Shown piece after piece: positions 37,322-50,343 of a stretch of DNA of 64,000 bases (position 1 is its first letter; every line of letters starts with the position of its first letter). Made by a program: the position numbers and the translations under genes. The notes beneath the pieces were generated by a model, which did not search any database, had not been told where the DNA came from, and saw only the letters and a program-made list of their open reading frames with translations. This stretch comes from Todiramphus chloris collaris (taxonomy: Eukaryota; Chordata; Aves; Coraciiformes; Alcedinidae), in NCBI GenBank assembly GCA_025345505.1, contig JANVCC010000120.1:228616-292615 (forward strand), written 5' to 3'.

Positions 37322-38057
37322 AAAAAAAAAAACCCCAACACAAACAAGCAGGGGAAAAAAAGAAAAACTAAAAACAAGACACACACACAAAAAAGAAAAA
37401 AACAACAAAAGAGGAAAAAAGAAACCCAACCACCAGGCTCTAACATACTAAACACTAATTTTGGAAAGCATTTCAGATTATTTATGACCAATTCTATTAA
37501 TTTGAAAGTGAGAGACTGACACAGGGACAAACTCATTTTTGAGAACCCCATGTACATTCTCACTTCAGGTCGAAATTCAAACCATACAGCAAACTCCAAA
37601 CGATGTACCAGCCCCACAGCAGTACAGCGTGGGAAGGCTCATCTTTCTGCTTACATTCTGGCACAAAACACTTGAGAGACACCAGCCAGGAATAGAAGAC
37701 AAAGGGAGGAGTATGACCACTGAAGTTTAACTTCCTCAGTCTGTGTTTAGAATGCTGTAAATCAAATACGAACAATGTATTTGATTTGGATATTTGTGCT
37801 CCTGCAATAGTTTTCTTTAGAGAAAGTTTAAATCCGTTTGTTTCTCTCTTTGCTCGAGAAGCAAATGCTCTTCATTGGGGTACAGAATGGCTCAGATGCA
37901 ACAGAAGAGTAATGTCATGACTTGCCAGTTAAAATTAACATCTGGTAATGTCCAAGATAAGGGTCAAAGCGACACATAATACCCCAGTACTGTAGCTAGT
38001 AATGCCCCAAAAGATATTAACATTTGTTGGTTTTGTTTTGTTTTTTTTTAAATGGCC

Positions 38058-38063
38058 TTTATT
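38058..38063 (-). terminator. Candidate distal poly(A) signal of HNRNPR
   Basis: AATAAA on the minus strand in the context CTTGTAATAAAGGCCATTT, followed downstream by an A/C-rich run. If used it would lengthen the 3' UTR by about 0.7 kb. It may equally be unused; only transcript ends can tell. Confidence 0.4.
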
Positions 38064-38743
38064 ACAAGGCGTGAGAATTCTACGGCAAATTGTTCATCAT
38101 GGCAGAACATCAAATTAAAATGTCAAGACAGAAATAATCAGAATATGGAGAGTATGTTTGTGTTATCTGTAGCAGGATGTTAGTTTACTGTGCCACAGTG
38201 CCTAATTTATAATTCTCATTCCTAGTCAAACATTATCTGAAATTAGACTACGATGCTCGAGATCAAAAGCGTTGCCCTGCGTGTTCGTACACTGAGTAAT
38301 ACAGCATGGCTGGATCGTAACAGAACAGCTCTGGAGGGACTCCACGGGACAGAATAAAAAGGAATAAAAGTAACACCATTGTAGGCTCTGCTTCCTTCTC
38401 CACATTACATTAGAAGATTGTATTTGAATTAATTTCTGTGAATATTTGGATACATTTCAACACTTTTTAACGAAAAAAAAAGTTTCATATTTAGGTGCTG
38501 GTAAGTTACTGAGCAGCAATTAAACAAGAGTGCCCTTGGGGCCATCTGTAATTTCTCCTAGCTTTCAGTCTGATGTCCACAGTGCTACGTGTTGGAAAGC
38601 ACAAGAAATTTTGCAGAAATTTGATCACTCACATAGGCAGTTATACTTTGAAAACAATGTTTTTCGCAGGAATTACCAATGAAATAATGTTTTAGGACAC
38701 AATTGAATTTGAAATAGGTAATGTTTTGAATAGATTTTTGAGT

Positions 38744-38749
38744 TTTATT
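38744..38749 (-). terminator. HNRNPR: Proximal poly(A) signal of HNRNPR
   Basis: Canonical AATAAA on the minus strand in the context GATTTCAATAAAACTC, 676 bases after the stop codon. It is the first canonical hexamer after the stop. The expected cleavage point is some 15-25 bases further, near 38720-38730, giving a compact 3' UTR of roughly 0.7 kb. Confidence 0.7.
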
Positions 38750-39038
38750 GAAATCTTACATGAACAAGAAATTGGAAATACAATCACATCAAGGAACAAA
38801 TTGCCACGGCTTTGACGTTTTAAGCCAAACAAATTTTGTAGGGCAGATTTTCAAAAAGGTGTGAAGTTATAACAATTTAAAAACACAGTTAACCTACTTC
38901 TAGGAATGCAAAACATACAATCATGTTATTTTCAATACAAGAAAACTTAATTTGTTGTAATTTCTTAAAACTACTAAGACAAAGCACTAGCTTTTACTTT
39001 TATGTACAGCATACTCCTATGTAGTCTATCCCAAATCC

Positions 39039-39093
39039 AAAAAAAAAAAAAGGAAAAAAAAAAGAAAAAAAAAAGGGAAAAAAATAAAAAAGG
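39039..39093 (-). promoter_or_regulatory. Long U/C-rich tract in the HNRNPR 3' UTR
   Basis: On the sense strand this is about 55 bases made almost only of T, broken by short C groups and a single A: runs of roughly 12, 10, 10 and 7 Ts. Such pyrimidine tracts bind PTB/hnRNP-type proteins in other transcripts; that role here is inference. It could also be a length-variable homopolymer with no function. Confidence 0.6.
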
Positions 39094-39424
39094 AAACTGT
39101 CCAAAACCAGAGGTTCTGCAAAATCATGATTGAACAGTGTGCCATTCCTGCTTTTAAACTGCTAAAATGAAGCCTAAAATGATAAAAGCATTGAAACCCC
39201 ATATGGAGTTCAGGAATTCTGCAAGCCCAGTAATGTCCAAGTGCGTTTATGAAAAAAGAAAACTAAGAGACTCGAGTATATACACGATAGAGTGATTCTT
39301 CAGCCCAATACCAATGGCAGCCAATCGCTACTGAAGGATGAAACATTAAGCCAATTTTGTTTTGAAGGATGTAGAGCTATAGCCAATTCTATGTTTCCAA
39401 TATTCTCAATCCCTCCTCACTTGT

Positions 39425-40037
39425 CTACTTCCACTGTTGCCCATAAGTATCCTGATAAAATTCCTGGTTGTCATTATTGTAACCATAGTTACCGGCATAG
39501 TCACCACCTTGCTGGAGCGGCTGCTGAGCGATGGGTTGGGAGCCCCAGTTCTGCTGGTTGTTGGTCTGACGGCGCTTGGAATCGGGTTGGTTGTACCCAT
39601 CTGCCTTTCTCTTGCCTCCTACGTTGCCCCCACGGTTGCCCCTGGCTCCACGAGCACCACGTCCTCTCTGCTGCTGTGCAGGACCCCCTCTCCCACCCCT
39701 GGCTCCTCTTGGCGGTCCCATGGGTGCCCCCCTCTGTGAATAGCCAGCTCTACCTCTTGGTGGTGGTGCTCCCCGCCCCCTAGGTGGTGGAGGGGCACCT
39801 CTCCCACCCCTTCCTCCTCCTCCTCTTCCTCTTATAGCATAGCCATCGTCATAGCCGTAATAGGGATCTTCATAGCCACCACGGTAGTCATGATAGTCAT
39901 AACCATAATAATCATCATAATAATCTTCATAGCCATAGTAATCTGGGGGATAGCCATATCCACCTCTCCCTCCACGGCCTCTGCCTCTAATAGGAGGTGG
40001 CATGCGAGGTGGAGGGTAGTAATAATAGTCTTCATAC
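39425..40037 (-). CDS. HNRNPR: HNRNPR coding exon 10 (last): YGY/RGG region and Gln/Asn-rich tail
   Basis: Encodes residues 430 (split codon) to 633 and the TAG stop. It begins with [20 protein letters not shown], continues with Tyr/Asp/Gly repeats ([20 protein letters not shown]), then RGG clusters (about 448-566). Next comes a possible bipartite nuclear signal (KRK 572-574 ... KRR 584-586), then a Gln/Asn-rich end closing in [11 protein letters not shown] boxes bind RNA and are methylated by PRMTs; the Q/N tail is low-complexity and aggregation-prone in related proteins. Acceptor CTTAATAG precedes GTATGAAGAC. Confidence 0.97.
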
Positions 40038-43000
40038 CTATTAAGAAAAAGAAACATGCAATTATTTATCTTCAAAAACCTCTCAAAATAAAGTCCAAGT
40101 TTCCCCTTGTTGATTAACAACACAAAACATGGAGAAAGGTCATTCGGGTTCTTCTAAGCTAGCTCGTATTTTACAGCAGACCTTCCTTCTGCAGCATTAC
40201 AGTAGGGCAAGAATGAACACTCACGCAGTACTCCTGGAGGCCTGTCTGGCAGCCTGACGTTCTTTCCTTTTCTTATCCGGTGGTTTTGCTAACACTATTT
40301 CAATTTCTTCCCCTTCTATCTCTTTCCCATTCATTTCATTCATAGCCTGTACAAAAATTAAAAGAGAAACATCTAAAAATTTGTTTCCATTCAAAAGGAA
40401 ACTAAAACTTACTGAAAAAAACCAGACTGTTAGGCTGCTCCAGGCTGAGCTGTGCCATGCGCATCATTTCTCCACTACACCAACATGTTACGCATCATTC
40501 TTTCAAGTCCCACTTCATTCACCAGTTACAGTGAAGAAGCATTTTAAAAAAACTAAAGTACATTCTCTTTATATCATAAGGTAAAAGAATGGGATTAAAA
40601 CAGTGAGCATTATTTAAAGAAGCAGACAAACAAAAAACCCTGGCATAACACCATCTCTTTTTATGGTCCTATATCGTCTAGAAAGGTTTCAGAAACACAC
40701 AGACAGAAGATCTGATTGCTCAGACTGACACAAACCCTCACTCTACCTGTCACACAGAGAAAGAGCATTGAGATTTTTGGTTTCTGAGCTAGTTGAGCAT
40801 GCTACCCGAGTGCTAACATTCTGTGGTCCCATGAAATCAAGTAGTACTTAGGACACATTTAAAGGGGAAAGAAAAAGAAAAAAAAGAAATAAAATTGAAA
40901 CCTGGTGATCTCATCAAGTGAAGCAAGAATCCTAGAGAAAAGTAATGTGTAATTTGCAGTTAAGAGCACACACAAAGAGTTTAACGTATATACACAAAGT
41001 ACCCTTCGGACTGCACACCCACCCACCCCTCCCCAGTTCTTCACCCAGTTAGCCAGCTATGTCAGATGCAAAGCAGTTATCAACATCTGCATTAACAAAG
41101 ACATTACCTGGCTGTACAGCTACACCCCTGAAAAACATTAGCCATCATGGTGATTTATTTCAAAGAAGGTATGGAGCAAGCAGACACTAGAATCAATGAG
41201 CCAATTCCATGCATTAATACCATCGTGCTTTCATTAAAAGCCAAGCAACACACTCGCACACAAAAATATCTCACAAAACTCGTAAGCCATAAATCAGTCA
41301 CGTGGGGCAGATGTGGTGGTACACCAGCTTCTTTCAGAGACGACCATTAGAAAAACCCTGTATTGCATTTGACCTATCTTCTCATCTGCTACAGGTTTTC
41401 ATTTGCTCAACTTTAACACAGCATTTCGAATTAAGGTCTACTGGGAAGGGACTGGAAAGTGTTTGAAGACCCTACAATGTCAGGAGTTGCTGACTTACCC
41501 TGTCAATCTCCTGAACATGGTCTAAACCCATCCCAATGGACTTCAACTTGTTAAATACAAGTGACATTCATCCTAAAGCCAAACTCAAGAGTATTCTACA
41601 GAGTATTCTAAAGAGCATTTTCAAGAGTACTCTACACTATTTTGGTGCATAGGCAAATTGTAAGTCGTTATAAAAAGATTTATAATGTCGAGTAAAGAGC
41701 TTTTGAACCATCTGTGTAGCCACACAGATCAAACACAGTATACTTGCTCATGACTCCCAGGAGCAAAACACTTCCTCCTCTCCTTGTTCCCCCCATAACC
41801 TATGGATTTAAAATACAGATGGAGTAATATCCATAGAACTCAAACCACTGAAGTACAAACAGCACAGATTAATGACCTTCTCAGCTGCTCTTAGATCAAA
41901 GATGGCTTCCTTTGCAAGCACACAAGAATGACCTCCAATGTTTCAGAAGAAACCTTCTGGGGATCCCAGAGTTAGAACTAGGCAATCCATTGAGTTGCTA
42001 GTGCCATTCTTCTCCCCTTCACAAGACAATTATAAATTGCAAGGTAATTCAAAAATCAGCACTTTTGTCACTCCAGAACTACACACAGCCTTTAAACAGA
42101 GGTCTCAGAGAGAACTGACACCTGCTGTCAGTGTTACCTCAGAAAAGCACTGAGGTTGATCCACAGCCCCCCCCCCCCCCCGACTCTCCTGCCTTGGTCT
42201 ACACCTCTTTTCCATTCTTCTTGTCAGCTTGCTACAGTTTTGACCTTTCCAAGTTTCATATCCTCCTAGCTATTGAAAACATAGGAACAGAATGAGTAGT
42301 GTTAAACTTTTTCGATCTTATTAAATATGCTCTACAGAAGTCTTACCTAGAGAGTTACAGCAATGACATTTCTTAAAACCATTTGTACAAAATAAACTTC
42401 ACACCAATCCCCATCAATGCAGCTAGGATTAGGATAACCAACCTACCTTCACTGCTGCACCTCTGTCCTCAAAATGAACAAAAGCATAATCCTTCAACTT
42501 CTTAACTCTTTCCAGCTTTCCAAATTCAGAAAAGGATTTCTCAAGAATTTCCTCTGTCACAGTAGTGGCCAAGTTTCTTACAAATAAAACTTTCACCTGG
42601 TGAAAAAGTAAGAATGAATGAGAGTTGTAGTCTTTAAAAGTCAAATCTCAGCGGGAACTAACAAACTAGTAAGATATTTTTCCCTTCTCTACATTAAGAA
42701 ATGATGGGCAACCTTATTAATTCAGTACCTGTTTCAAAAATGACTTCTAAAAAATAGCTTTGCAGTTACCTCTATGAAGCTTCTACAACTTCTCTCCTTC
42801 CACAGTTCCCTTCCACGACCATAATATTGAAGAATATCCAACTTTCATTTTTCTGCTTCTGGGATGCTACAAATCCCAGTAAAATTTTAGTAATAGATCT
42901 CAAGAGAGTTATTCCAAAACACAGGGATAAAGAGCACGCCATCCCTACGCTGAACATCACCTTCATTTCACTCCAGTTTTACAAAATACCCCCACCTGGT

Positions 43001-46000
43001 ATTCACCATCAGCAGAAGCAGATGCTGAGCAGACCGATGTGTACGGGGTCATCCTCCCGGACAGGCACGTGAACAGCAGGTTACAACAGCACGTTCCCAA
43101 CACCTTACAGTGGTGACTAATGCATGTTCCATGCAGTGCTGGGACCACGCCAGTTTCCATGGCTTACTAACTGCTTTTTGTGCCTCAACACTTGCATTGC
43201 TCAGTTGGAACAAATCTTCGTCACTATGGCATAAAGAAATCCTTCTCAAAAGTACAAGATCATCCAGCTAAGTTTTTACTTACCTTTGCCATGACTTCTG
43301 GATCGGGCTCCTCTACCGGATCCGCCCATTCCACTGTCACAACATTTCCCCAGACTTTTACTTTCCCACTCATCAAGCGGCGGCGAGCTTGTGCTGCTGA
43401 CTTGTGATCCTCGTATTCCAAGAAGCAGAATCCTCGATTCTTCTTTTTATCATCAGGTTGATGATACAGGATTACATCCACCAAACCCTCTGAAAAATAA
43501 TTCTTTAGTACTAAGCTTCAAGAGAAAAAGGAAAAAAGATCTCTAGAGCCTATTCTAAAATGTCACCACTCGCTCTTTGTAATACACAGCATCTGAATTT
43601 ACCACCTGATAAGGGAAAGGAGCACAAGAAAAGCAAATAAATGACAGATACCCATCCACTTTACCCAGAAACAGGCCACCTAGCAGATGAATTCTCCAGA
43701 AGAAGCTTACCTCATAATTAGGCCCTGCAAAACATTAACAGCTCACACAGTGTAAGTTCTCTGTGGTTTGTTTTACCATTTTTACATCTTTGAAAAGCAG
43801 TCAGCATTAAGAGTCATCTCCCCTTCCCTCCAGGGGAAGCTGGAAAGAATTTTTTCCACATTTCTCCAAAAAAGAGGAGACATAATTAAATGAATATTCA
43901 CCTCTTGTCACCACTTTCTCAAAGTGCTTTTAAATGGCAATTCTAAAAAAGAAGCAGTAGGTTAAACCTCTCCTACAGGAACAAGAGCAGGCAATCAGGA
44001 CCTCAACCTCTTATTTGAAGCAGAAGCATCATTCCAGTGATGAGCTGACTCCTCTTCTTCCTACTTGATACATATACTGAAGAACTGGGGCAGAGACTGA
44101 AACTGGGAAGAACTGGGACCAACAGATATTTTGGGATCAGTGTGAAAAACTTGTTAAGGTGGTCTTACCTGTGACTTTACTGAACTCTTCCAATATGTTC
44201 TCCTTAGTCTTGTTCTTTGGAATTGACCCAACAAATAACCTGTTATTTGCCACAGAGATGCATACTCCAAGATGCTTCCCAGGACGGATTTCATAGTTAT
44301 CGCACTGAGAAAATAAAAAGCCATTATCTACTTCATCCACAATAACATGGATAAAAAGAGAGCCCTCAAATCATAAAATCAGCTATTACCTTCTTGAGCT
44401 ACTAATTTTGCACATAGCATATTGAATTCACGTTACAAGAGAAGGACTAGAACTGCAGTGTTTGAGTCAGCATTCACTTGGACAAACACTGCAAGCTCAG
44501 GTTCTCCACAGAAACTTCAGAAGTTCTTCTAAACAGAAAGCTGCAGAAAGACGCAGCTACGTGGAACGACATGGAACATACAAATTGCCTGGGGTAAATT
44601 CATCCACCTACTTTTTATCTCAGACTTGAAATACCTTCCTAGACAACTGGTGACTGCTTCCTGTCCTGGAACTCAGTGTCAGCCATTGCTGCTGGTATTA
44701 ATAAGCAAATACACAGCAGTATAGATACTATGCATTCTGCCACTTTACCTTTGACAGCTTTTAAACACTGAACATATTTGCTGTGAGGTACTCAGAAGTT
44801 TAAAGCAGTGTGTGACCTTGTTGCCACCACCACCTCCTACCCCCACAGCACAGGTATTTTGGACCCTGTAAATATTAGGACTGCAAATTTCACTGATTTA
44901 AAGCCCCCTGTTAAAAAAAGGTATTAGCCCACTGATTCATGCCCGTGCCCACAGTTGGATTGCTTTCAACACCAACACTCCTGATAGGCCTTTAAAGGTA
45001 CAAGAGTTCAACATTTAAGCCATCCCACCCCTCATCCTGTCCCCACTCCCCAAAAAAACAAACCACCTCAAACAAACAAAATCCAAACAAGAATTTACAA
45101 GGGGGGGTGGGGAGGTTACTCAAGATATAATTCATCTTTGTTTCAGGTAGAATTTTCAAACACAACCAAAGAGGATAGATGTTTGATCTTCAGTCAGAAT
45201 TGGGTGAGATTTTCAGAAGCTATCAAGTCAATTTTCAGCCATTTTTACCCTAGCCAAGACACAGCCATACAGGTGGCCGAGTAATGCTTTCAGTAACCTT
45301 CTTCCTATTCAGGAAGAACTAGAACAATGTTCAGGTACCACAGGCTATCAAACAAGATCACTTTAAGGTGAACATGTCAGAGTTTTGCTTCACACACAGC
45401 AATGATTCATAACACAAAACTGTGTTCCAGTGCCGTGAACTTAAAACTGGAAAAGCAGATGCAGGTTATTTTCCTATCTACAATCAACCCCACTACCACT
45501 AGTACCTACAAACACAGTCAGAAGGCCCATCTGGTGCAGACAATCCAAACCCTCAAAACTGCAAATTTGTGTCCTGAAAGAACCTCCCTTTGCTACCAAG
45601 GTTTAGTGAGACCCAAAATTTAGCATGTGTCTGCCCCACTTTCCTTTTCTTAATGGTCTGTGAAAGTGCTTTACCCAAATACAAGCCTGGTCCCTTTACT
45701 GGACAATGACAGGGTGGAGGAGGCAAGGTGAAGGGAATCCAGGTACAGGACTTAAGGAACATATTCACACAAGCTTACTTATTTGGTGCAACACCAGGGT
45801 ATGGAGGCCAGTCTTCCAGTGGCACATTGCCCACTACTGTCGCTTCAGCACCTTCCATTTCATCTCCCTCAATCAATAAAAATTTAAACTAACAACTCTG
45901 ATCTCCTTCAATTTGATAAAAAAAAAAAGTTTTACAACAATTCTTCCTTCATAAGTGACAGTAACTCACATCCACCCTCTTCAAACAGTGAAACCCAGAA

Positions 46001-49000
46001 GCAATCAATTCAAAAAACATTTCGGATGTTACCTGAAGGAGATGTACAAGTAGGCTCTAGAAGAAAATACAGCCTAAGCAGGGACATGTAATTTTGAGCT
46101 CTGGAAGAGCCCAAGGTAACAAGTTCAACTGCTAACTACAGGAAAATATTTGAGGGAACAGAGACTGGAAGATTTAAAGGCACCAACTCCTTCGGAAACC
46201 TTTATAATGCTACAGAAGCACTCTGAAGTCTCTCTAGGTTTCCCCCTCCACCCTTGCAGCTTAACTCTTTGGTGTACACTCCCACCCACCCCTTCACGCA
46301 GGAGCAGCTGAATTCTGCTAAGGCAAATAAGTCAAAGCATTTCATCTGTTTTGGTTCAAAGCACAGCCATATCCAAACCCTTGTGAGATACGTGCTGATC
46401 TGCCCAACTCTACTTCCTCCTCTCAGGCAGGGCCAAGGCCAAATGAGGCAGGGCCCACTCAGACTGCTGCTTCTGTGGAATTCACAAGGGACTGCTCTGG
46501 GTGCTTTGCCCAACCATTTAGATGCAGGCCACGTCAGGTCTCCATGCAGCGAGATGACTGCATGGCTGCTGCTGAAACAAACTAAAGGCCACTATGAACC
46601 ATAAAGAGCACCAAGTTAGAGACCTCCTCCACAGCAGCAGCACAACAAAGTATTTCTAATTAGCTCAAAGAATGCATTTTTCCAGTTGTAATCAAGTAAG
46701 CTCTTACTGCAATCACCCAAGTACTCTAGCAGGCTGCAGCAGACTGTAGCAGGTTATGTCCCAAAAACAGAGCATGATTTGTAAATACTACATCAAATCA
46801 GGAGGCAATTTTTAAGAAAGTCAAATTTTGAGTTTGTCAGTGGATGCTTTAATAAAACACTTCAAAGACTTCATTATCTAAGAGATTCCCAACATGCTTG
46901 CTGTTTACATTATCTTGTCCAACCCAAAAATAAATAATAAATTACTCACCAGTTTGACTGCTTCCTGTGCTGCATCTTTGCTACAGAAGGTAATGAAAGC
47001 ATAACCTCTGTTCTGACCAGAAAGAGGGTCCATCATGAGGCGCAGATCCCAGATTGGACCAGCTTTCTCAAAGAGCGGTACCAACTCATCTTCATACAGG
47101 TCTCGGGGAATCTTACCAACAAAAACCTAAAATGGAAGAGGACACTTCAAAGATTTCTCAGAAATCCAAGCTTATTTTTAATACTTCAGAGTTCCTGGGA
47201 GAGCAAGTGCCTTTCAGCATAAACCATCACAGCAGAAACAGTGTAACCATCGCTACAGCCTTCCCTGCAGCCAGCATTACTGCAAACCTCCCACTGTTAC
47301 TGCGAGGGTTTTACATATGGAAAACAGGGGTTTGCTATTTACATTGAGGTTGTAGCTTCTAACCACTGAAGAGGTAAGTGGTTCTTACCTGATTATAATT
47401 TTGTCAATTAAAAACAAAGCTCTTACAGATTATCTAGTAAGGTATCTTATACAAAAGCCAAGACGGAAAAAGACTTCTACAATTCTTAAACTGCCCGATG
47501 CACATCTTCCACTTTTAATACACAATGTAATCTTAATTCTAGCATGCATTTGCTTCATATTCCAGCAACAGAATGTTTTAATATTTGTCTGAGAAAATCT
47601 AGAGGCCTTAAGGTTTTGTACCTTACATAGAGTTGTGACAATAAACTTTGGTAAAGCTTTGCTGGGGAGTTTGATCTCTTCATCTGAGGTGTCCCTAGAA
47701 AGCTTCCCTCCCAACCCCCAATTGTTTACTCACTGCAACTCTCCTCTGAATTCTCAAAGCCTCTGAATTGCTAATAAAAACAAAACATTCCCAACACCCA
47801 TTAAGATCAAATTCCATTTATTTTAACTTTGAATATTTTGTGTAGTAAAAAAAGCTAAAAGGAGTCAATGTTTTCCATCTGGGTGAGGCCCTGCCACAGC
47901 CAAATCTGGTACTGAAGGCTTAGCAGATACTTCTAAAGACACTCAGAATGCCTATGTAAGCACTGATATAAACAAACCCATAAGCAGACCCTGATGACTA
48001 ATTTGAAACACATTTTCCTCCAAAGGCAAGCTAGAACCTTTAGATGTCACTCCAAAAAGCTTTAAAATCCTTACAGCCAGGTATCTCCACTGTCACTGCA
48101 TCTAGAACGTTCAATTCCAAAGCCCACATGACGGTTTTAAAAGACAAAAAAACCTGATGCCATGGAAAGACACAAGACAAAAATGCCAACGTTTTCCTAA
48201 GACAGTGAAACTGTCAGCTGAACTCTCCACAAACTGGGACTGGTTTTACATCAGTCAAGTGTAAGAAGTCCACATCACAGTCTTTGTTTCAGCTGCTACC
48301 ACTTCAAACAACAAAACAGAAGATTTGAAAGAAAAAGCCCTAATCCAAAAAACAAGCACAGTCTACTTTTCCAGCTATTTAGCAAACATTTACCATTCTG
48401 AAAGCTTGTTTCCTCCTTTCTTTCCAGTCTCTTCTGCTCACTTTACAAACTTTAGACGACTGACAACTCCACAAGACTGCTACTACAGCTCAGTTCAGGT
48501 AATACACTCTAGGAGCTAGTATGAGAAACAGAATTAACCATTTCATTTGAATACATGCATGTCTGACCTAAACTACAGATTAACTTTCATCTGTAACAGA
48601 AGGACTAAATAATTTTGTGGGAGTAATTCACATTTAAGTGAATTTGCTCTAAGCCTGTGAACTTAATGCATTAATGAACCTCAAGATCAATACTAGACAT
48701 GACAAACACCAGGCGAACACAGAACAGTCAGAAGAAACATCTGCAATAACTTTTTTTAGATGTGTTGATAAGCTTGAATAAAGTTGCTGAAGTACCAAAG
48801 AATGTAAATATCAGATGTCTTATTTTTTACTTCCACGAGAAGAATACTGCAGGAAAACTCTGGAAACTGGCATTATCAGTGAAACAACACAAGAGGTCTT
48901 ATCTAAGCAGGAGGTAAGTGCATCACTTCTGGGCCTTTGCTGTAGCCACTGACTATTAAACTTACTTTTTCTAGTTTTGCTTCCTAAAGGACGTGTACAA

Positions 49001-50312
49001 AGTACTCCATTTTACTTCTTCCTTATTACTGTTTTAGGTGATTAATTATGAGAAGTCTTAACTAGGAAAAAAAAAAACAATTTCAGTTTCCTGAACAACT
49101 TTACAGAGCATTATTGAGGTGTACAATCCATTTCTGCACTCTAGGTGTGTCCTTCAGATATTTCAACAACTGAGCCTCTTCTGTGGTCACAGCCAGCAGG
49201 GTACTGCAGCACTGCGAGAGCTTCTCCAAACCTCTCCTTCTGACAGTGCTCTACACATGCTTTTCAGTCAATTTTTCCCAAATACCAGATTTAAGTGCTA
49301 GTCAATGTAGACTGCATGATGGCTTCACCTCATCCAAATACACAGTCTTCACCAAAAAAAAAAAATAAAGTGGGAAAAAATAATTCTGGCCCAGTGCAAA
49401 AACCTCTGACCCCCCCAGTTCTTTCAGTACAAAACCATTCCATTTGTGTATTAAATCCAGCACAACCTTTGTGTAGTTCAACTCCTACTGAGTTTATTAT
49501 ACCATTGCTTCTGTTAAGAGTTATTACAGTATCTGATTCTTTCCACTCAATTTATTATGAACAAAAGCTGCTGAGATTGCCCCACCATCTCCAGTAATAT
49601 AGCATTTTCCAGATTACAAGTTCGCCTCACAGCCCTTCCCTGACTTGTTACAAATTCTGACCAAGCAGGCAGAGAGAAGCAGATGCTGTATCAACCTCCC
49701 ATTCACAAAGCTACATTTTGCACTTTTGATAACAACATTCAGCGATGGTATGTATCATATACTTACCCATAAATTTCATCTCTGAAAAGGACATGCAGCA
49801 ATTCCTCCACTCAATAGTCTAAACTGTTACCCAGATAGCTAAACTTGCCCATCATCTTATCACGTTATGGGTAAATAACCTATTTCCAGAATGTTCAAGT
49901 TTTTATTTCACATCACTGAAAAACACCAAAATACAAGTCTCTCAAAACTTTAGGAATAGAGCTTACTTCATCTGGAGATACTACAGTAAAAGTGAAATCA
50001 AGACAGCAATCAGGACAGACTCAAGTCGACTACTTTCTTCATGCTAACTGCACTGCGCTCATTTTGAAAAGTGCTCTCCCTATACCCAGTACATTGGGGT
50101 ACAGAGTTGGTGTTTTAGGTGCCAGTAAAGCCTCCTGTTCTTCAAATGTTATCATATCCACTTACACCAAGAGGTGAAGGATGAAAAAGTACCACATCAG
50201 CCACCTCCTTAATTTTTGTTGCAATATGATCCTCGACAGCCATATGCACATCAGATTTAAGATTTTTTTACTCTCCTCTAGAGGAAAAAAATAGTTTAAT
50301 TTTTTTACATAT

Positions 50313-50343
<31 letters not shown>

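Larger units (their letters stand above)
31306..38724. other. Region downstream of HNRNPR, no supported gene
   Basis: Downstream flank of HNRNPR on the minus strand. It is A/T-rich with no domain-bearing open frame. It holds a possible distal poly(A) signal (38058-38063) and a C-rich/A-rich block at 37270-37436. Part of it could be an extended 3' UTR, which the sequence alone cannot decide. Confidence 0.5.
38725..39424 (-). other. HNRNPR: Probable HNRNPR 3' UTR (proximal form)
   Basis: This is the stretch from the stop codon to just beyond the proximal AATAAA. It is U-rich on the sense strand, with several UUUU-containing and AUUUG-like segments and one long pyrimidine tract (39039-39093). 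No open frame on the sense strand continues the protein. The boundary on the left is inferred from the poly(A) signal. Confidence 0.65.

Noticed and set aside
37136-37617. Minus-strand Phe/Gly-rich open frames at the C-rich block
   Set aside because: Translation of low-complexity G/T-rich sequence.
39292-39783. Plus-strand 163-codon open frame opposite the last HNRNPR exon
   Set aside because: Antisense shadow of the RGG/YGY coding sequence.
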